A DNA stretch of 64,000 nt. It comes from Salarias fasciatus. Taxonomy: Eukaryota > Chordata > Actinopteri > Blenniiformes > Blenniidae. Under the pieces are notes generated by a model. It had not been told where the DNA came from, did not search any database, and was given only the letters and a program-made list of their open reading frames with translations. Position numbers and translations under genes: made by a program. The DNA lies in contig NC_043763.1 in the NCBI RefSeq assembly GCF_902148845.1, positions 12,701,170 through 12,765,169 of the forward strand, written 5' to 3'. Below, in pieces: positions 1-13,000 of the stretch (position 1 is its first letter; each line of letters opens with the position of its first letter).

Positions 1-3000
1 GCCCGTCGGGGATATAAACTCAACACAAGTGGAAGCGCACTATCAGGTACACTTACCTCTCCAAAGGTTTTACACAAAGTCCTCTTTATTTTAGACTGTC
101 AATATTCAGTGACCAACTTATTTTGGATTTCAGGTGTGAATCCAAAATCCTACAGTAGTACAGCTGGACAAGCTCTCTCATTCAAAAAAGGTGTGACTGT
201 CCCACTAACAGCAGAGGAGGTAAAGTAGATAATAGATGTTGATGTAATGTGTCAAACTCTGTTATTGATTTTAGAATTATTACATTTTACAATAATGTTA
301 TTTGCTGCAATAGAATAACAAAAGATCGGGGTTTTATTGTTTCACAGATATCATCTCTGTATTTTTAAATAGGGTTAAAGAGACTTTTCTGATTAGAACG
401 TAGTCTCTAACATCGCATCTATTATCCAAGAGTGTGTTTAAATTAGAATGTGAGCTCATGATTAACATTTGCTGCCATGTTTCTTTCAGCTGAAGAATGC
501 GTTCGATAACCTGTTCGAAGATTTGATGGAGAGTAAAGATGGTGAGAAAGGAGCAGCTAAGGCATGTATTGGAGAGTTTTATCACTCTCATGACTTGGTT
601 AATACCGATCTTGACACAACCATATCTTCCACCGCGTTTCCCTGACAGCCTGGATCTGTGTCTTTGCAGGCTGTGTGTACTCCCCTCCTGCCTCACCAGA
701 AGCAGGCGCTGTCCTGGATGTGTGCTCGAGAGAACAAGTCTGCTCTGCCACCGTTCTGGGAGAAGAGAGGCGAGCTGTACTACAACAGTGTCACGGGCTT
801 CTCTGCAAAAGAAATACCAGAGAGGCTTCGAGGAGGGATACTGGCGGACGACATGGGGCTGGTAAAAATCGCTCACATCAAACTCTCATTTGTTTTTCCT
901 CTTCAGTGCCTCAAAAACATGGTGCGATTCAAAGAAGTCGAAAAGCAGGTCCAAGAAATCAGACCAAGCAAAGATCAGCCCGGCCAACAACAACAGACCC
1001 AGCAATTATTGCAACAGCAGCAATTCCTAAATAAATACACCGAAAATGTTAGTTCAAACATCCAAACTCACACACTAGTTTCCCCACACTGGTCAGGAGG
1101 ACCTCATAGTCATGATCTTGTGGTTGGAAAAAGCTGTAGTGAAGTTTAACAAAAAGCTGCAACTGATACTTGGAGCGCAGAGTAGTCGTCCATAATCCCA
1201 AAATATACACCTCTTTGTTCAACGCTGTCCGTAGGATTTATAATACGGAGTGTTTGGGTCATACACAGCTTTTCCTCTGTTAACTCTCTACACTCGTCTT
1301 AAAAAAAGCAGGAATCAAATTTAATGGCTGCACAAATGCAACTCGGAAGGTAAAATAATTACAGCTAAAGTCTGGTATTTTAAGATTTTAAGAAAATACA
1401 TTTATTTTGGGCAAACTGTGCTTAAGTTCAGACAAAATTACAGTCGTACTTTAACACTCAAATACCTCTTAGTGAGAGTAATGTGAGTTTTTCTAATCCA
1501 CTTCTTCCTCCATGAAGGGGAGGTTTTTCTGTGTTGATATTTTACGAAGCACTCTTTCCCCTTTTCAGGGTAAAACCCTGACGACCATCGCTCTGATCCT
1601 CACTAACTTTCACGAAGGGAAGCCGCTGCCTGTGGATGAAAGCGTAAGTATTTGATTTCTAAACTGTATGAAAGCAATCTGCTCAGTGATTACAGACTGT
1701 GTGTTTCTGTGTTTACTGGAGAAACAGGCTTCACCATTAAAAGGTCAAAACAGATCCCACATGGACTCCGAGCTAGAAGGTAACCTCACTTTATGATCTG
1801 TTCTGTGAGGATGAGTGGAAACGTGAAACGAGAAGTCTGAACGCACAGGGGCAGTGATATGGCGGCTTCTTTTCAGGACGCAGCCACGCAGATGCTGGAG
1901 GAGGAGTCGATACACAAAGTGGGCCGTCAGACCGGTGAGTAACTTGTGTCATATTGATTGCCATGTTTTTGATATTATTTAGCTTTTAGTTGTCTATTTC
2001 AGTGATCTAATGGATCATTTAACTTTTGTCCTAACATAACCTGATCTCTCTCTCTCTTTTTTTTTGCATGGCGCAGTGTGACCAGCGTTGATGTTCCAGA
2101 TGTGGAGATAGTCGAGGAGTCACAGAAGAGTAAGAGCCGATTATCATATCCATCTCTGGTCTTCAAACCTGCTGCCTTTTATTCTTCAAGTGCTTTGTGA
2201 CTTATAGAAATATTTATCTCTCCACTTGAAGATACAAGCAAAGAAAAGATGAAACCCACCAAACGGAAGCTCAATAAAGGTAACAAACCAGAGACATAAT
2301 GGGAGCGGACGCCTGTGAGTGAATTCAGAGCTGCTGATGCAGTGAGATGAACTCAGCCTGTTCTCTGGATGCTCTTCATGCAGAGGCTCCGGTGTTGCTG
2401 GACGACATGGACTTTGCCGCAGCGCTGAGCGGTTCAACGACAAACACAACCGCAAAGAAGAAGAAAACTGCTAAGAAAGCTAATCCCACACAGAGTCAGT
2501 CTGGACAGCATACATGCATTTGGTGTCTTTTTTTGTTCTTATATTCGGTTCTTATTTTCTAAAAGTAAAGTATATTTTGATGGAGATGTCTCCGTATGTT
2601 TTTTTTGTTTGCTCAGATGTTGAATCTTCCGTCAGTGAAAGCACAGAAGAGCTTTCAGCCAGAACGACGCTCATCGTCTGCCCGCTGTCTGTGCTCAGCA
2701 ACTGGCTGGTGAGAGACGAAATCCAGCTGCTGCACGCATTGTTTGAGAGGCTGCTGCTGCTGCTGTAGGGAACATGCATTTGTGGGATGGGCAGCAGAGA
2801 AATGTGCATCTATAATCTTGCCCTATATTTTCTTTTTCTGCCTGCAGGATCAGTTCGAACAGCATGTGCACGCCAACAAGAAGGTGAAAGTCTACCTTTA
2901 CTACGGCACGGAGCGCAACAGGAGCCAGAAGTTTCTGTCCTCACAGGACGTGGTGATCACCACCTACAATGTCATCTCTGCGGACTTCGGGGTGAGTGGA

Positions 3001-5807
3001 GAGGGCTCACGTTCAGGAGGCTTGTTTCAGAGAGACCAGATAATTTCATATCTCTCATTTCCTCATGTTTTGATGCAAACAAACAACGCTGAGAAATTTC
3101 AAGTGCTGCAATGTTCTTTCAGAATAAGAGTCCTCTTCATGGGATTAACTGGCTGAGGGTCGTGCTGGATGAAGGTCACATCATAAGAAACCCAAACGCA
3201 CAAATGAGTAAGGCCGTGCTCCAGCTGAAAGCTCACAGGCGCTGGATTCTCTCAGGTACGCAAAACATGAGACTGAAGCCTGTCATGGGTCATGCTGAGG
3301 GTTTTGACCGGAGTACACCATGGCCAGTGATGTACAATACGAAAACTGTACTACTTAATGTGTTTTCACACGACTTGAAATTGCTGCATTTTGAATTCGT
3401 ACAGTTGAGTCAGAACTGCTTCATGACTGTTTTAAAATATATATATATATATGAGTGATGATTAAAAAAACATGGTACTGTTACCATTTATGGTGAATTT
3501 ACAGACTTTTCTGTGGGATTGTTTCTCGGGTCCTTCAGGCACTCCAATCCAGAACAGTGTGAAGGACCTGTGGATGCTGCTGGCCTTCCTGCGTCTGAAG
3601 CCGTTCGACGCGAGAGAGTGGTGGAACCGAGTGATCCAGAGGCCCGTGACTCAAGGAGACCGGGCCGGGCTGAAGTGAGTGCTTCTCTAACCGCTGCATG
3701 GAAGAGCTCAGCAGGTTACCGCAGACTCTCCCACCGTGCACGTGTTCCCTGTAGAAACCTTCAAACGCTGGTGAAGTGCATCACCCTGAGGCGCACCAAG
3801 AGCAGCAAAGTGAAGGGACGCCCCCTGGTGTCGCTGCCGGAGAAGAGCGTGTACGTGGAGCAGGTGGAACTCAGCCAGGCGGAGAGGGAGGAGTACGAAC
3901 TGGCGCGCAACGACGGGAAAAATATCATCGGCAGGTGGGAGAGTGTTTGAGGTTCCTGTTAAGTCCACCACATGAGGACGTGTTGCATTAAGCATAATGG
4001 TGTAAATCCTCCCAGGTATGTGGCTGAAGGGACGGTGCTGAAGCACTATGCGGATGTCCTGGTCATCCTGATGCGGCTCCGGCAGCACTGCTGCCACCCC
4101 GACCTGCTGACCAAGACGTCCTCGGATTTAGGTAAGACCTAAAGCGACAGGGTTTCAGGAAACAAGCGTGAAAAGAGATCCGCTTCACTCGAAATCTTGC
4201 ATCAGCTTTGGGAAAACAACACACACTCTACCCTGCAGGCGCCGCGGCGACGCCGGCAGAGCTGCGGGAGCGTCTGATCGAGAAGCTGCGGCTGGTTCTG
4301 GCGAGCGGCTCCGACGAGGAGTGCTCGGTGTGTCTGGACTCGGTCCATCTGCCCGTCATCACGCACTGCGCCCACGTCTACTGCCGGCCCTGCATCGCAC
4401 AAGTGATCAGCACGGAGCAGGTACCTGTCCTGCCTGCAGCTTCACTGCAGTTTGATGCGAATCAGGGAAATTACTGACGTCTTCCTCCTTTCCGTTCACG
4501 CCACAGAACGCTCGCTGCCCTCTGTGCCGAAGCGAGATAAAGACCAGCGAGCTGGTGGAGTATTCAGAGGAGACGGAAGATGAGAATAGCGGGAACTCGG
4601 ACAAGTGGAGGACAAGCTCAAAGGTAGTCGAGTCAGGAAAAAATGCTTTTGATTGTAGTCGTAAAAGAAAAAAAATGTAATTTTTACATCATCCTGATGT
4701 TTTTTTCCCAATTCTTCACTCAGATTAACAGAAAGTGTTGATTGACAGAGAATGGTACGGATGCTTCCACCCGAAGGCTCTGTTGTTCCTCTTCTGAGGT
4801 GTGTGTGTGTGTCTGCAGGTGCAAGCGCTCATGGGAAACCTGCTCCGGCTGCGATCTGAAGACGGCAGCAGGAAGTGCCTGGTCGTCTCCCAGTTCACAC
4901 GCTTCCTCACCCTCCTGGAGACGCCCCTCAGGTGCCACTGCTCCCTCAAACATTTAGGAAGCTTGTCTTTGGAGTTTTTAGTAAAGAAAGAAAAAATAAA
5001 TAAAAAATTGACTCGCACGCTTTCCTCCTCCTCCACCAGAGAACATGGTTTCACTTTTGTGCGCTTGGACGGCAGCCTGACCCAGAAGAGAAGGACACAG
5101 GTCATTAAGGAGTTTCAGAGCGCCGCTGCGGACAGCCCCACCGTCATGCTGCTGTCACTCAAAGCCGGAGGGGTGGGGCTTAACCTGACCGCCGCCTCTC
5201 ACGTCTTCCTCATGGACCCCGTAAGAACACGTCCCCAGAATCAGATCAGATTCATCAGGTGTCGTTTGTGTCCGAATGTGCACTAGTTTTGTTTTTATGT
5301 GAAGTTCACTCTTTTGTGTGTGCATCTCAGGCATGGAACCCAGCAGCCGAGGAGCAGTGCATCGACCGCTGCCACCGTTTGGGCCAGAAGAGAAACGTTG
5401 TCGTCACCAAGGTCAGAAAGCTTCCAGGCATTATGAGTTTGGATTACGGACTGTGGAAAAAGCTTAAGCTCATTGCAAGTTGATGATTGGTCGTGACTTT
5501 GGTCTGTCGGGCTGCACAGAGTCTTTCCTCTGGTTCGTTTTGGCTGAAAATACAGAGGAGGCACACAGAAAGGGAGCAAGCACCACAGTGCAGGCGTTTG
5601 CTTTATATTTGAGAGAAAAGCACAAGATGGCAACAAGCTTGTTCTTGTGCGTTTTTGCTGCAGTTCATTGTGAAGGACTCGGTGGAGGAGAACATGGTGA
5701 AGATCCAGAGGCAGAAGCAGGACTTGCTGGAGAAGGCGTTCGGCTCCTCGGACAGCGACAGGAGCAAATCCCGCATCGACGATATCCGAGCTCTGATGGA
5801 GCTTTAA
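1..5807 (+). CDS. hltf: HLTF, helicase-like transcription factor (3' part, 5' exons outside window)
   Basis: SWI/SNF-family translocase and E3 ubiquitin ligase that remodels stalled forks and polyubiquitinates PCNA in the nucleus. Seen: 22 exons in one continuous frame, 803 codons plus stop: 1-46, 134-219, 490-561, 670-861, 1569-1643, 1728-1779, 1877-1934, 2077-2129, 2232-2279, 2384-2494, 2617-2708, 2848-2991, 3123-3255, 3539-3674, 3755-3934, 4016-4131, 4239-4420, 4507-4623, 4819-4931, 5040-5220, 5331-5411, 5664-5807. Walker A ([13 protein letters not shown]) is split by an intron. Then come the DEGH box (VVLDEGH, about 3160), a C3HC4 RING inserted between the helicase lobes (CSVCLDS...CPLCRSE, 4323-4540), and motifs V/VI ([21 protein letters not shown]). 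The C-terminus [10 protein letters not shown] matches the human end. The HIRAN domain lies upstream of the window. The exon ending at 561 needs a GC donor. The acidic linker exons 1728-2494 are the least conserved and least certain. Confidence 0.95.
4323..4540 (+). other. hltf: HLTF RING-finger coding segment
   Basis: Two exons (4239-4420 and 4507-4623) encode a C3HC4 RING: CSVC near the start, [10 protein letters not shown] in the middle and CPLC at the end. All eight zinc ligands are present. It sits between the two helicase lobes, as in human HLTF and yeast Rad5, and is the ubiquitin-ligase part of the protein. The following exon (4507-4623) ends in an acidic linker ([10 protein letters not shown]) before the second lobe resumes at 4819. 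Confidence 0.9.
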
Positions 5808-6139
5808 AGTGTTCATCTGCCGACTCTTCAGAGAACAGAAAAGCACCCTGACAAGAATAGTTAAAAGCTTTACTTTTGTTTTAACATCTCAGTCTGAGAT
5901 CAGATTTTCAGGGTCTTTATTTTTGCGAGGTTTTCAAACTGTTTTTCTAGAAAACACTGTAAATTGTTTAAGCTTAAAGCTTTTGTACATGTTGAAAAAC
6001 AGTTAAAACTGTTTGGTTTTTCCTTTATCATGCTTAATTTGGATGCAATATCCCAGGATAAACGGCCACCTGTGGTAGATATTCAGTTAAAGAAGTGGCC
6101 GCAGTGCAATGCAGATTTCAGAGGTGTTTCATGAGAGTC

Positions 6140-6145
6140 AATAAA
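6140..6145 (+). terminator. hltf polyadenylation signal
   Basis: Canonical AATAAA lies 333 bases after the HLTF stop codon and is the first good one on the plus strand. The 3' UTR is AT-rich without features I recognise. Confidence 0.6.
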
Positions 6146-8366
6146 GTTGACCAGACTTGCGCTGATTGTAGTCTTCTCGTCTTTTCCTGTGGAAACAGAC
6201 CACAGACTCTCCAGATCCAACAACTCAGACAGAAGATATTTTCATGGAAAATACTGCAAGTTGCCAGAAGAGGGACCTCACTGCCTTAATGTACACACTG
6301 GAAAAACGCTGGTGTGTGGGGTAGAGGTAAGGCAAGAGCGCCTATCAAAATAAACAAGAGGAAAGAAGTTAGTTCGGTGTGCCCGTCTGCCTCCGAGGCA
6401 GCATCAGGTTGAAAGTTTTCTTGAACTTACATATTTCTAAACATGCAGACGTAGTCTTATTCAGATTCTTCAGTCTTGGATGAACAGACTTGATTTTTCC
6501 TAAAAACTTTCTACAATTTAAAACCTTTTCAGAGAAATTTACCGGACGTTTTCATCAACGGTTCCCACACTTAAAACTGAAAGCCACATGATCACAATTA
6601 CAATATTAAATTTAACACCAGACAAAAAGAACAAACGAGGTCCTTTCATGTTTTTATGTTTTATTAGCACTTGCCGGATGTACAATGAACAGCTGGGAAA
6701 CAAAACACATGAGCATTACGTGATGCCACAACGTTTAAGATGGACTTCCACACTGAAAAAGCTACAAATACGGACTTCTGTCTGGACTTCTCCAGCTGTT
6801 TTGTAGGAGTGTTTCATAAGTGGAGGCACACGGCGGGAGTGAAATCAACGGAGGGTTTGGCGAAAGGAAGAGCGCCGCCCGATAGGTCTGTTTGTGCTAC
6901 TAGCAGCAGTTACAGTAAGAGTGAGGTTTTGTAAACAGTGAGCAGCGATAAGGCAGCTGGTTACACTACGGAGGGGAAGTGATGAAAGCCGGCGCATGGC
7001 ACAGACACGCCAGTGTGGGCCTGGCGGGGACGCTACAGACATGCAGGAACGCACTAGTGTTTAATCCCACAAAAAAACCACGCAGGGAAGAAATAAAACG
7101 ACAAACCGATGGTCACTCGGGGACGTAACACTTCTTCACTGACTCACATTTTAACTCTTGTGCCATGCAAACACAACACAGCTAACAACACCGGGCGTTA
7201 GGGAGCTGGGGTCGCGGGGAGCTGGTGAGTGTCGGAGGCACGGAGCGTGCGCTCTCATGAGGGGAGGAAAGCAGGATTGTCCAAACAGTTTCAATACAGA
7301 TGGCGTAGGGTGAAAGAGGGGAGGGGCTGCATAAACGCTCCTATGCTCGACTGAGACTTATTGCGGAGAAGAGATTTCAAAATCCAGAGACGACCACCGA
7401 GCAGATCCCCCTCAAACCACGAAGTCCTGGTCTACAGTCCGAGACTTTCCACAGTTCAGGAAGACTACGAGTTCATTTCATTCCATACGCAACGCTCAAT
7501 AAAAGGAACGGTTTGACATTTTTCACCACTTTCTTAGCAAGAGCTGGGAGCGAGGGATGCTTCACGAAGCAGCTGTGGACAGACGTTTGACTTTATGTAA
7601 CGGATTGAGGGGAAACAACGAACCACAAACCAAAAAAATGTCCAAAGCACATGAAACTCAAATTACAGCCAATTTGATTTAATCCAGTGTTTAAACCAGA
7701 ACCAGTGTTTTTTACATAATACCTTCTATTGTTTTTGCCAGAATCAAAATGTCAGATGAAGGGAAAAATATCAGCTTTTATTAGTTGGTCTAGGTTAACC
7801 TTCAGATAAAATTCAGGCATGCCGATTCTCCATTTTTTCTTTGTCCTGAGGTTACAGAGTGGCCAAACAGCCCTGAGCAGAAAGACTGAAGGAAGAGCTT
7901 TAATCAGCACTCAGTTCAATTTCCAGAGTGTTACACGATTTGACAAACACTTGATGAAAATCTGTTATAAACCACTAATTTACTCCTGGAGGACCAGAAA
8001 CATCTCTGGAATTTGTGCGATGGGGTGAAATGAGTTCCTCCGTATTAACGGCTCAGCGGGACGCGGTGTGAAGGTCAGACGAGGCCGGCTGCCGCTCGAG
8101 TTTAAACTTAGCGAGGCCATTTGGGAAGAAAGTGATACAAACGTCAAACTTTTCCTTTTTAGACTACAGAACGGCGGGGTGTGCGGTAATTTAGCCAAAC
8201 TGAAACTCTCTGCAGAGAGAGGGAGACTGAACGACGGTCAGAGGCGTTCATCCGGTCACCTCCTCGCCAGGCCCCCCCCCCCCCGATGTCGTCTGAGTTC
8301 ATTAACCCCCCCACCCGACCGCAAAGAGCTTCCCGCTGCTGTTCGTCACGCTCCCTCGGCCGCCCG
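6146..8366. other. Convergent intergenic region / gyg1 3' UTR
   Basis: No coding segment is supported. On the minus strand AATAAA occurs at 7777-7782 and 6660-6665, about 590 and 1700 bases beyond the gyg1 stop. Either could end the gyg1 mRNA, so most of this stretch may be gyg1 3' UTR. There is a 13-C run near 8275-8285. The rest shows no repeat I can name. Confidence 0.5.
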
Positions 8367-9376
8367 CTACTTCAGGAATGAGTTGAGTTTTCGCTCGATG
8401 TTGTCGAAGGAGTCTGCGCCCAAGTAGTCGATCTGGCCCTCCTCCCAGCGCTGCTTCCTCTCCGCTGACGTAACCTGAGGTGGGGGCGGCGGGGGCGGGG
8501 AGGACGCCGTCTGCGCCGTCACGTCTTCGTGGAGCTTATCCTGCGTGAAACGCGCAGACGGGAGAGCGAGTGAATTAATCACTGAATGAAAGCGGAGCAA
8601 TGCTTTATAAGGACTGGTTTCCCTCGGCTGCTGCAGGCTCGGCTCAAACTGCCTCGCGGGGGAATTTGCACTTTTTTTTTTTTCATCCTCTTGAGACACG
8701 TTCAGGTCATGCAGGCATTTCCTCACAACAGTCAATGTACAAACAAGGTATTTTTGCAACACATAAGAGCTAGATGTGTTTTTTTTAGGAAGACAAAAGT
8801 TCATATCATATATCTGTCACCAATGGGCAAACAAATCAATGTCTGTCGTCTAATGGTTCACTGAATCGAGGGGGTTTTCGCTCCTAACAGGGAAACTGTG
8901 GGGATACAAGCACTTTCTGAAGCTCTTGCTCACTGATCTTTGCACATCTCAAAACACGCTTTACGTTGCAGCTGATTTGTTGCTGTTGGTTTTCTTCCTC
9001 CTCAAAAGATAATATTTGGATTGTCATTGATTTATCGTCTGCATCCTTCAACAACTTAACCTTTCATTTCCAGCCTCGGACACTGCTCAGCAGATGTTAT
9101 ACAAAGCCATGAATTGAAACAAGAGAGACCAACGACAGTCTTGGTAAATATGCCGAGTATTGCCAACAGAGACCAACAGGAAAACATCTGTGTTCTGCAT
9201 CAGTGCTTTATGTTTTGTCTTGATGCTTGTGAGTCAGACTAATCTTAACTAAATAAAACTGTCCTTCATTAAATTGACGCCAAGCAGCGGCGCGGCATGC
9301 ACCATGTAGACGCTCCATTCATAATTCCTCATTGCATGAAGGCTCCTGAGCAGACCTGGACTTTATCCAGCCTGCA

Positions 9377-9412
<36 letters not shown>

Positions 9413-10019
9413 CACAGGCAAACTGACAAACTGCAACTACTGCTTCCTTCATAACACTCGATATCCTTCCTGCACACCCAGATGCAGGCGGATATCGTAC
9501 ACATAAAATACCTTCGCTTTAAAATGTGTCTGCACAGTCAACACATTCATAAATGAACCTGCATCAAGTCTTTTTTTTTTTTTAACCCCAAAATCAAACG
9601 AGCTGCTCCTTCTGACAGTTTAACAGACACTGAGAGCCTCGCACGGTTCACTGATGACGCAAAACGATTCACATAGTCACGATACTGCTGAGAAAGATTC
9701 CGAGATCAACCGTAACAAACATGTCCTGGCAGCAGGGGAACAACATAATTACTCGCTGCTATGTCAAACAACTACAGCTTTATGATCCGTGATGAAATGG
9801 CGTGCGCCGCTTCAGAATGAAGCTCTGGTGGCTCAGCGGCGGGATGAACGAGTGACGAAAAGCAGAGTTTCCTCAGAATCGGAGGTTTCCTCACACTCAG
9901 GACAGGAGGGTTATGCAACAGGTAGAAACACAAATTCACTCGTATTTACGGGTTATCGCTGGCACACCTCCAACAGCCACACCTGCCAGTCAGCCATCTC
10001 TCACACGCACATAAACACA

Positions 10020-10064
<45 letters not shown>

Positions 10065-13000
10065 AACTCACGTCCACGAAGCCGCTGCTGAAGGGCGTGT
10101 CTCCGTAGGCCTTCTGCAGCAGCGGCACCACGGCCTTGGCGTACAGCTGCCACCACATGAGCAGGTAGTCGGGGTGCAGCTGGCACGGGTCCGACTGACC
10201 TTTGACCTCGCCCTTCTGGGCGTCGTAGGAGTAGTTCCATGGCTTTACCTTGCCCAAGAAGTGCACCACCTTCACGCCATGGCCGTACCTGGGTGGAAAA
10301 AGACAGAGGAACAAGAGCGGAAGAGGAACGCTGAGAGTTCTGGAAATCAATCATTGTGATCTCGGTGTTTTTTGGAGGGTCTCGTTGCTCACTTTATTTC
10401 TAAAATGAACTATTCCTCTCTGCCTCCGTCATGGAATTTGCAACATGAGACACTTTTGATCAGTTCAGAAACAACAAATGATATAAAGTTCAACTGAACA
10501 AAATACCGACGTGTAGCTTCCAAACCTTTGAGGTAGTTTGTTGATGTTTTTTTTTTTTTGTTCGCTCCGTTTCCCCAACAGACTCTTTGTAATACAACAC
10601 CAGAAGACACAAAGACATGCAACTAACCTTTGAACTGACCTTGCATAAGCTTCATGTGTCCCAAACACTCAGATTTACAAGAAGGTGAACAGACACTGAA
10701 CTCAAGCGAAAGCAGCAACAATAGACCGATTATATGCGGCAAACGTAACGTCACTGTGAAACCGGACTCAGTCAGAGCACTGTTGTCCAAAGATAATAGA
10801 ACTGAAAGTTATCTTCAACAGTTACTTTTAACCTGTATCAATGGTACTTTTGACTCAATTTGCTGCATGTCTGAGAAATGTGCTCCAAATGTGTCAGTGC
10901 ATAAAAAAAAAAGACCGTTTCTGTAAACAGATGTAGACGCAAAGAAGGAATTTTACTTGAAAAAAATAAACTCAGCCAATTGTGAATGAGTACAAATGTA
11001 TACAAGGAAAAACACTTCAATAAAATTCATAATAATGAACATTAGGTGAAGGTAGTGTCTCCTGACTGGACAAAAACCAGTGTGTTTGTGTGTACTCACT
11101 GTTTGAAAGCTGGCAGGTAGGAGTAGATGGCGATACTGCTGAGGTTGTAGATGAACGGAAGGTGTTTGGAGATATCTGCTGTGGCCCAGGTATTGAAGAA
11201 ACTGTTGAGGACGCCCTGATCTCCACCTGCAGACACACAGACATCCTCCGATTACACCCAGATATGACAGACTTCCACAAAAACACTCGGCCATGAGGAA
11301 AGGACGGTCTTTTCCTCCAAGTATCAGTTCAATGAAGCGTGTTCATCAGACTGAAGACATTTCTTTCAGGATTGTTATACTTTAACAGCAGCAAATTTCC
11401 TCTTATCTGACCTCTCCTGCCTCACTGGAGTAACCCAGTCTGACCCACGACACTCCGAATGTGGCCAGTCGACACCACACAGACACACAATACCGCAGAC
11501 GGCGTGCTCTCCAAGGAGTAAAAATAGAAGCTGGAAGGAAGTGGCGACGAGATGCTGCAGGCAGTAGGTGATAAGGCACGGTTAAAAACGGTATGCAACA
11601 GAGTGAACGTGAGTCAGAGGAAGAACCAAGGATGGAGTTTTAACTTTTCATCGACTCAGATACAAACCTCATTCTGATCGGACTTCACTGCATATGAGTA
11701 GTGGTGGGAAGGGTTTTGTTGCCATGTTGCCTTCAGTTACTTTGATGTCACTGTCCACTCATATAAACAAACACACCTAATGTTTCTTCTGACCCCCAAA
11801 AAATGTAGCAGGAACTTATTTTAATCCAGCTTGTTGATGCAGAATAGAGAATAAAACTAAACCAGATTGGATCTAAAGTTCGTTAAAGTTCGTTAAAGCT
11901 GCTTCACCCTCTCCTTAGAATAACCTACATCTGTTTGTACTTCCTCTTCGTTTTCAGATCACGTTCTGGTTTCTCTCATGATCATAAAAAACAAAAAAAA
12001 TTAGAGACTCACCATCGAAGCTGCCATTTTCCCCGCAGAACGTGAGCAGCTTCTCGTGCGTCTCGTTGGACGGCCTGAAGACAAACACCCCCGAGTTGAA
12101 GCAGTCCGGCCAGCCCGGATCCGGAGCCGCAGACAGCTCCTCCCTCTCGAACAGCTCGTCTATATTGGACAGAACCTGAGCACGAACACAGGTGTGTGTC
12201 CCGGAAACTGGTCATTCCATATGATACGATGCGTTAAACTCAGCCTCGGAGAGCGAAAACCGATTGGAGGATTTCTCACCAGCGTGTCTGCGTCCATGAA
12301 CACACACTTGCTGTACTGCGTGAGCCTCCAGCAGTGCAGCTTGGTGAACGTCACTCCCAGGTCCGGACGCTTCATCATGGCCAGGTGAGCCGCGTCGCCC
12401 GAGTCCATCACGTCCACCACGCACACCTCGTCGAAAATGGAGCGCAGTGCGTCTCTGCGGCACATCGGAGGTTTGATCACGTCGGCGTTTGATACGAAAC
12501 GATTCACTCTTGGGAAAAGAGGCGAGGACGGACGTTACCTGCACGGCTCGGCAACATGAGGTCCTATGAGTGCCACCAGCTTCCTGGTGGTGTGGTGGTT
12601 CCGTAACGACTGGCCGAGGACCATCGCCCCCTTGGCGTAGCTGTCGTTTGTGGCCAGCGTCACGAAAGCTTGGTCTGTTCGGGGAGAGACACTCATTAAC
12701 AACCTGAGCAAATCATTAAAATTAAGACAGTCCTCGTGCATTGTTCCGTCTGAAACCCTTTCAGTTCCCGTCACCCTATGGCCTCATGGGAAGTTTAAAC
12801 ATCTTTCGCCACCTAGTCAAGGTATTGCATAGCTTTTTATATTGTAGGGATTCTTAAAATATCAAATACATAGAAATATGAACTTGTTAAAACAAAAACA
12901 AGTTAAATCAGGTCTTATGTTATGGCACACTGCTGTACTGATGTAGGTGTGTGTGTGTGTGTGTGCATGTACAGATATCACTTAAACTGTAGAAACTGAC

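Noticed and set aside
542-547. GTGAGA at 542 as hltf donor
   Set aside because: It is a good-looking donor but leaves phase 1, while the next exon must be entered in phase 0 to read [10 protein letters not shown]. The GC donor at 562 fits.
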